Positions 58,260-64,000 of a DNA stretch of 64,000 nt are shown one piece after another. The notes beneath the pieces were generated by a model. It searched no databases. It was not told where the DNA came from and saw nothing but the letters and a program-made list of their open reading frames with translations. The stretch covers positions 78,438,616 to 78,502,615 of the forward strand of contig NC_041404.2 in assembly GCF_900747795.2 (NCBI RefSeq), written 5' to 3'. The stretch's first letter is position 1; each line of letters starts with the position of its first letter. Source of the DNA: Erpetoichthys calabaricus. Lineage: Eukaryota > Chordata > Cladistia > Polypteriformes > Polypteridae. The translations under genes and the position numbers were made by a program.

Positions 58260-58834
58260 ATAACAATGTTTTCCATTCAAATATTACAAAGCAGTGCTCA
58301 CTCGCACTTAAATATGATGGCCTGTACCTGGATGTATGAAATTTCATGTTTAACCAAGCTGCTGAAAGAAGAATCAAAAATAAGATCAAACATAGAAAAC
58401 GTGAAATTGTAATTTCGATTTTGAATAAGTTCATTTAGTTACTGTGAATTAGGATTGCAAATAATTAAGGAAAGGAACAACATATATAATGAACTGTCTA
58501 CTCTGCAAGAAGATAAAGCTGAATTCAGAAGAAGAAGTGAAAAAACCAAGTTGGACAGATATTGATTATTCTCATCAATATCTGCATTGTTTACTACCGA
58601 AATGGAAATGAAGATTCTGGGAAAAAAGTATGCGCACTCCTTTCGCAAATGCTGATTGGTGCATGGCTTTTAATTTTTACCAGTGATAAGGATATGGAGA
58701 TTTTCAGATTTTAAGAGCCAAAATTCCGGACATTTTCATGGCACGTTCAAAATGAGGACACATCCGGGAAAATTAGGACAGTTGGCAGCCCTAAGTTTTG
58801 GTCTCCAGGCCGGAAAAAAGACATAGCAGGCAGT

Positions 58835-60635
58835 CGCAGTTTTTAATGTGGGGCACTGGAGTACCGCAACCCCCTATATACAGTATATCCCCATGTAGTT
58901 TACAATCTCTGCTTAAATTAATTAGGTAATGTTAAATAATTATGAAATACATTTGTTTATATGCACAGCATGCCTGATGTCAGTGCATGTCAACATTCAT
59001 TAAAAACTGGTTCAGAATGTTTTCTGTTTAATTTCTGTGTGAAAATAAAATGCTGTGTGAATACCTATATTTTCTGAATGAAGGACACAGGCCAGATGAT
59101 AGTCTATGTGAGTCGTTGATCTTTGGCAAGCAGGTGACCCGAGGCTGCTCTTTAATTGGTTGCTTTCAGATTTTTCTGGGGATGCAGCTCTCTGTGCTCC
59201 AGACATGCCCATATTTATTGGCAGCGAATTAGTGTTGTTTTAGGTTTTTTTAACCTAATGTGATTGGACAATCGTCAAAGCATCATGTCATGTTGACTTC
59301 AGTGGTTCGCAGTTCACAACTTTAGGCAATGACAGATGAACAAGTGCGACTTTGATGGCAACTTCAAGCAGAACTTCAGAAAACAAAGCAAATTCAGTTA
59401 TTTCTTTAAGGAAACACCACTTCATAAATCATTCACTGGAAGAAAAAAAGAAGATAAAGGACCTTGGACCAGACCTACCTGTCTTAAGAATTCAGCAGGA
59501 GACAAGCGATCAAGGACAAGCTTCCACACAGACTTTTTCCCAGCTGTTGTTATGACAAAAGGTAAGCTGACAATGAATATAGAAATATCAGGTCTTGGTG
59601 TGTGTATTATTTGTACTGTAAGGGGATCAGTTCCTGTGATTTTAAAATTCCCAAGTATTTAATGCTACTTTTAGGGTTATTTTATGTAAGTGATCACTTC
59701 TCCAAACCATGCATTACAAAAGTTGAGAACGCTGTGGTGCCTAAACCTGTAATGTAACAACATTTGCCTCAATAACAAAGGGCCTTCTTTTACTAGGCGT
59801 TGTACAGCTCCTGCAGCTATAAGCATTCAAAATATCCATGACGAGTAATCACAGAAGCAATTCAAAGCTGTGCTAAGTAATGTTATTTATTTCATAAAAT
59901 AGAATCTAAATATTAATAAATACTAACAAGTACAATTATTTGCATATAACCTGACAATAGACTTGGGATATTGTGATTCAGGTGGTTTGTTATTCTTGCA
60001 AGCATTTCTTTTTATACGTTGTGTGTTTTATTCTCTTAGCGTGCATTAGTAATAGGCCTATTGTTTGTTAAGGTCATGCAGGTTAAGAAGGTTCAACTGA
60101 GTGAGAGCTCAAGAGAGAGAGAAAAACATTTGTTCACCGTAGGCTATTATTTATATCTATAGTTTGGGTGCTGGCATGCCACTTACATTTTTTGTTGTTT
60201 TTTAGCATTATCGTAAGATCATACCCAGATGGCTGAGTCTTTGAATTTGTGCGTGACCATCTTCCAGCGTTATGTGCATTACTGACCGTGGTTTTATTAG
60301 AGGATTCCCCTCGTTTGGCTGCTGATGGTCAAGTTCTATAAAACGCCTTATCTATGTGAAATTTTATTCACCTTCCTAGTTTCACATATGCCAACCCATC
60401 AACACATGTCTGGCTACACTACTACTACTACCTCTACTACTAATAATAATAACAATTCTTTACATTTATATAGCACGTTACTCACTCCTCAAAGCACTCT
60501 ATGTGTAGGCAACATTACAGTGTATGATTTTTTCCTTTCTTTTCTCCAGAGCTATGAAGTGCTGCTGCTTCAGTTTGTCCCCCCAATAACTGTGACCCCA
60601 CCCAATTTTTTTTTTTTTTTGCCAGCTACCACTGA
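58835..60635. other. No firm feature
   Basis: Mostly unassigned. 59336-59662 is an open frame of 108 codons ending in 'VVMTKGKLTMNIEISG' with an 'aaaggtaagc' donor-like site at 59558, but no homology is recognised. Near 60430-60480 an (AAT)n run joins 'tttacatttatatagcacgt', a retroposon 3' module. Confidence 0.35.
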
Positions 60636-60639
60636 TAGC

Positions 60640-60990
60640 AGCATTAGAAAAAGTCCAGAGATGAGCTACAAGGCTGAGACCAGGGCTACAGTGGATACGT
60701 TGTGAGGAAAGATGGAAATAGCTGAGCCTTTTCAGTTTAGGCAACAGGAGGTTAAAAGGAGACACGATTAAAGTGTTTAAATTATACAGTGGATCGAGAC
60801 TGATACTTGAGGAAGTTTTTCTTCACACAGAGAACCATAGACACTTTGAATAAGTTATCAAGTTAGTGTGGTGGATACTAGGACTTTAGAGGATCTTCAA
60901 AGCTAGACTTGATGTTATTTTGGAGGAACTAAGTGGATGCTGGGCTGAAGGACCTGTATTTGTTAAAATTTTCATAACGTTCTAATCTTT
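60640..60990 (+). mobile_element. CR1-like LINE 3' end
   Basis: 'aaaaagtccagagatgagct', 'gaggttaaaaggagacacga', 'ttaaagtgtttaaattatac', 'tggatcgagactgatacttg', 'cttcacacagagaaccatag', 'ctaagtggatgctgggctga' and 'cataacgttctaat'. This parallels 43.61-44.15 kb, including the 'ttctaat' end. No open frame. Confidence 0.75.
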
Positions 60991-60994
60991 TTTC

Positions 60995-61215
60995 ATGAGG
61001 ACCCAGGCTTCAATGGCATAGATGACAACTGGACGAATGGTGATTTTATACATGGCTTTTTTTGCTTCTTCTTGACAAGACAAGGTGCCCCAGGCTTCTG
61101 TTTCCAACACTTATGTGTGCCCGTATCTCCTGGCTATGATGTTCTGTGGTAATGGATACCAGATATTTGAAGCTTAACCACTCTTTCAAACTGTTTGTTG
61201 TTCACCACAAGATGT
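60995..61215 (-). pseudogene. Jockey/RTE-type LINE RT C-terminal fragment
   Basis: Minus strand: 'NNKQFERVVKLQISG' (61205), 'EIRAHISVGNRSLGHLVL' (61120), 'KITIRPVVIYAIEAWVLMKK' (61050-60995). The order E-I-R-x-R-I-x-x-G-N-R then I-R-P-V-V-x-Y-x-x-E-x-W is the post-palm segment of many insect- and fish-type LINEs. Frame changes twice. Clade uncertain. Confidence 0.55.
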
Positions 61216-61219
61216 TTTA

Positions 61220-62265
61220 GATGCATGCCACTACAACATGTTGCTACCATATTCTGTATGTACGTTATATACCAATTTCTAAGTGAAAACATGCAGTGCC
61301 AACATTTTTGGCCATTTATTATGAATGCATTAGTGGTATAATGTGAAAATCAGGAAAGAGACTTTGATTAATAGAAAATACCGTGCTATTGCTCACAGTC
61401 AGCAAGGGGAAAGAGAAACACATTTTATGTACTCAGTGCCAAGTGTTCTCAAACTTTTAAAACAGACTGTTTTCCTCAGTATTAGGGCCATTCCTGTTGT
61501 TTTACAAAACAACTTGCTTCTTATCCAGTACAAAAATCCAAAAGAAAAGCACTTTCCTATGTTTATGAAATATAAAATGTGGATGGTTGTGAGATCTTTT
61601 TATATACAATAGTTTATGGAGTCTTTAATGTATTGCTACATTTAATATATTATCATTTCACTTAGCAAAGCATCCTGCAATGATACCAGCTGAGCATGGT
61701 TTTAAATAAAATACAATCTATATAAAGATTAATTTTCAATATATTTTTCTTCTTATGATATTTACTCTTCCGATTGTTTGAAAATAGTACTTTGACGTTG
61801 TAAATAGGGTGACGCAGTGGTTAGCACGTTTTTGGAATAATGTAATAAAGGTAGAAACGGCAGGTTTAATTGTAAGAGCGAAAAGAAGGCAAAACGCGAG
61901 GCGGCGAGGGGGTGTGCACTGTGCACTGCAGGGTATCACGCAAGCACAAGCGGTGTACGAGTGCAAAGGAGAACTGAAATGTGTTTTTTCTTGAAAGGTC
62001 GCGCAGATTTATGTTAAATATAATTGGTGTTACAGTTAAATTAAGACATAAAGAGCATGAGCACGATGTATTTGGAAACTTAAGCAGTACTGAGGAAATG
62101 CTTCTTAATAAAGTCACAAGTGTGTCAATTCCTTATTAAAATCTCCATCCTGTAAGAGGTCGTGTGTAATGATCATATCACTTAGTTCCAGTTGCTCAAT
62201 ACGTTCATTCATAGTGTTTTTTTGTTTTCAAGCAGCAGTGCAGACAATTGGCGCGGTTTATAAAA
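61220..62265. other. No firm feature
   Basis: No gene supported. A head-like SINE phrase 'gggtgacgcagtggttagca' at 61807 has no body after it. Confidence 0.4.
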
Positions 62266-62271
62266 CGGTCG

Positions 62272-62343
62272 TTCCCATACCGGGAGTCGAACCCGGGCCG
62301 CCTGGGTGAAAACCAGGAATCCTAACCGCTAGACCATATGGGA
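62272..62343 (-). tRNA. tRNA-Glu (anticodon TTC), second copy
   Basis: 72 bases identical in the mature part to the gene at 52810-52881. The 3' trailer again reads 'accgttttata' with TTTT (62262-62265). The 5' flank is unrelated to the first copy. Head-to-head with the second tRNA-His, 605 bp away. Confidence 0.97.
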
Positions 62344-62948
62344 CATTCAGATTGGTAAATTTAAAGGAAAAGGAAATAAATCTCAAATTCAAAATATGCC
62401 CCTGATGTTTCATTACATCGAGCCCGTTTCTTATTTTTTTCTTATTTTTACATAAGACTGTTTTCATTAATAGACTGAAATCACCGTTTCCTTTGAGCTT
62501 CTTCCACTTGGACTTTACTGTATGGGTAATACATTTTAAGCATAGCGGGTCATACTTTTCACGAAAATCGAGTCGTCCTTCATGTGCTTGCCGTTCAGCA
62601 TAAGCACAACACCCTAATAAACGCCTTTTAACTTCCCCTCTTAGCTGTTTAATCAATATTTGGTCAGCTTTACTATTGGATTTAAATGTTGACAGAAGAA
62701 TTAGCATTGAACGACTAATTATAATGATAAAATACAATCGCACTATGCAATCGTTTCGTGTCAAAACCTTACTATAATATTTAAAAAGACACATCAGTCA
62801 AAGCAAATTGCTGATAGAACTAATATTTTAAATGTATTTTTTGACTGATGACACGAAAATAACTTCCTATATTAAAAAATACTGTTATTTGTGTGTTAGT
62901 TTTCCAGTCTACGGCGTTTCAAGGGCGTAACGGATTGTCCGGTAGTGT

Positions 62949-63020
62949 GCCGTGATCGTATAGTGGTCAGTACTCTGCGTTGTGGCCGCAGCAACCCCGG
63001 TTCGAATCCGGGTCACGGCA
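62949..63020 (+). tRNA. tRNA-His (anticodon GTG), second copy
   Basis: 72 bases identical to 53340-53411 except one T-to-C change in the D arm ('gtggtcag' for 'gtggttag'). All stems pair. A T7 run at 63053-63059 can terminate Pol III. Preceded by G at genomic position -2 rather than -1 as base T lies directly before it, so G-1 must be added after transcription, as usual. Confidence 0.96.
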
Positions 63021-63154
63021 TTTACGTGGATTTAGCTCATCATCGTTATAGCTTTTTTTAAAAGAACCATGCTAACAGAACTCTGATAGTATTCAATAAG
63101 GTCTATTGTTGAAAATAAACAATACAATATGCAAAGCTATAATACTACATTTGA

Positions 63155-63185
63155 TGTATATAGCGCCTTTTCCATGCTCAAATGT
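63155..63185 (+). repeat. Retroposon 3' module
   Basis: 'tatatagcgccttttccatg' matches 'tatatagcaccttttccatg' at 15345, where it follows an (AAT)n array. It is a short shared module of the common fish retroposon 3' end. Confidence 0.5.
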
Positions 63186-63526
63186 CAAAGGGATACAATA
63201 GGAGAAAAAGCAAAGATAACATTAACACAGGATACCAAATAATACATACATAGATGAAAGTTAAAGTTGTAAATGATAATAAGAAACAAAAAACAGGAAA
63301 AAAAGAAGAAATCAATGGACAAATAACACAACATCTGCATGATTAAATGTAGGAATATTACAATCCCCCAGGGCAATATGGAACCATTAACAGGATAACA
63401 CCAAATTTTGTTATCAATTTTACATTAACTTGGCTATTTGTTTTGATGTCCAGTTCAGATGTAATAATTCCAGGTAGAACACCATCCTGTTCCTGAGCTA
63501 CACACTAGCTGTAAAATGGTCAAAAG

Positions 63527-64000
63527 TATCAGAACCCCCCAAATAACACCCCCTGTTTGTTTGTTGAACATCTCGTTCCAAAACCATGAGCAGTGATTTG
63601 GAGTTGGTCCCTCTTTGCTACCCTAATAAACCGTACTCTTCCAGAAACGCTTTCCACTAGCATCTGGAACGTTGCCATGAGGAGTCATTTCCATTTAGCC
63701 ACTAGAGCATTAGAGAGGTCAGGTACTGATGTCGGGCACTAAGGCCTATCTCACAGTCAGCATTCCAATTCCTCCCAAAGGTGTTTGATGGGGTTGAGGT
63801 CAGGGCTCTGTGTAGGCCAGTTTTCATGACATCTGCCAAACTCAGATTCATCCACCAGATGGTGAGTCGTAATTTATCACTCCAGACAGCACACTTTCCA
63901 CTGCTGTAGAGTTCACAGGTGGTGTGCTTTGCACCACTCCAGGCAATGCCTGGCATTTCACATGGTGATCTTAGGCTTACCATGGAAACTCAATTCATGA
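63527..64000 (-). pseudogene. Tc1-type transposon relic at the window edge
   Basis: Minus strand from the edge: 'WCKAHHL' and 'SSGKCAVWSDKLRLTIWW' (first catalytic Asp region as W-S-D), then 'PTQSPDLNPIKHLWEELEC' around 63800, the DLNPIE region with Glu replaced by Lys, then 'VPDLSNALVAKW'. The outer text 'tctgatacttttgaccattt' has the look of a Tc1 terminal repeat. It is cut by the window edge, so its full length is unknown. Confidence 0.65.

Larger units (their letters stand above)
57342..58794 (-). mobile_element. hAT-type element, internally deleted
   Basis: Left end agggctgccaactctc; the right end gacagttggcagccct is its near-perfect inverted repeat. The LINE text 'tttttggt' / 'gttttggt' flanks it, the 8 bp duplication expected of hAT. 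On the minus strand there is one short frame at 57700-57906. About 1.45 kb including a 139 bp SINE/L2 insertion with its duplication. Confidence 0.8.
57290..58830 (+). mobile_element. CR1-like LINE fragment split by a hAT element
   Basis: Left 'gcctggagtactggtgtact' and 'gtgtgcagtttttgg', right 'gttttggtctccaggc' and 'aaaaaagacatagcaggc' join to the CR1 segment 'LEYCVQFWSPG-KKDIA' seen intact at 43.57 kb. About 80 bp of LINE remain in total. Confidence 0.65.

Noticed and set aside
59336-59662. 108-codon frame followed by a splice-donor-like site
   Set aside because: No motif, no acceptor with branch site, and an overlapping frame of similar size; listed only as unassigned sequence.
61807-61830. 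SINE head phrase
   Set aside because: Only about 20 bases match and no body or tail follows.

Overview
The window looks like non-coding nuclear DNA from a ray-finned fish. It is AT-rich, full of simple repeats, and built mostly of fish-type transposons: Tc1 elements with terminal repeats of about 210-220 bp, RTE, CR1 and L2/Rex1-type LINEs with microsatellite-like 3' tails, tRNA-headed SINEs, and hAT, pogo/Tigger, Helitron-like and IS630-like DNA elements. The repeat flavour recalls polypterids (bichir or reedfish), but that is an inference from memory. No host protein-coding gene could be supported. The only functional host genes I can defend are four tRNA genes. No retrovirus-like element with recognisable parts was seen.

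Layout. 0-3 kb: CR1 and L2/Rex1-type LINE relics and an inverted SINE pair. 3.2-4.8 kb: a complete Tc1 element (copy A1). 7.0-8.6 kb: a second Tc1 family, decayed, next to a 175 bp AT repeat. 12-15.4 kb: repeat tails and a short Helitron-like element. 15.5-18.9 kb: a near full-length RTE LINE whose 3' tail is split by a 338 bp hAT element. 19-22 kb: an unclassified repeat and an L2/Rex1-type LINE ending in a GATA array. 27.3-29.65 kb: three retroinsertions with clear target-site duplications of 15, 14 and 16 bp, inserts of 83, 1698 and 62 bp. 31.07-32.69 kb: the sister of A1, inverted. 33.4-33.7 kb: a recent 162 bp tandem duplication. 35.4-36.0 kb: a pogo-type element with a Brinker-like domain. 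37.5-44.15 kb: one CR1-like LINE broken by a Tigger element (itself holding a Helitron-like element), a 2389 bp IS630-like transposon, and a small RTE tail. 47.7-51.5 kb: Tc1 relic, L2-type LINE and a 1.44 kb Helitron-like element. 51.5-56.8 kb: the most repeat-poor stretch, with a divergent tRNA-Glu/tRNA-His pair; the same pair recurs at 62.3-63.0 kb. 57.3-58.8 kb: a hAT relic inside a CR1 fragment, holding a short SINE/L2 insertion. The right edge carries another Tc1-like relic.

The best candidate for something little described is the IS630-like element at 40760-43148. It has matched ends, a TA duplication, a TATA box, an arginine/glycine-rich N-terminus, two probable introns and a D,D35E catalytic core. 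The nested stack around it gives a relative insertion history, and several tiny retroinsertions are resolved to the base.
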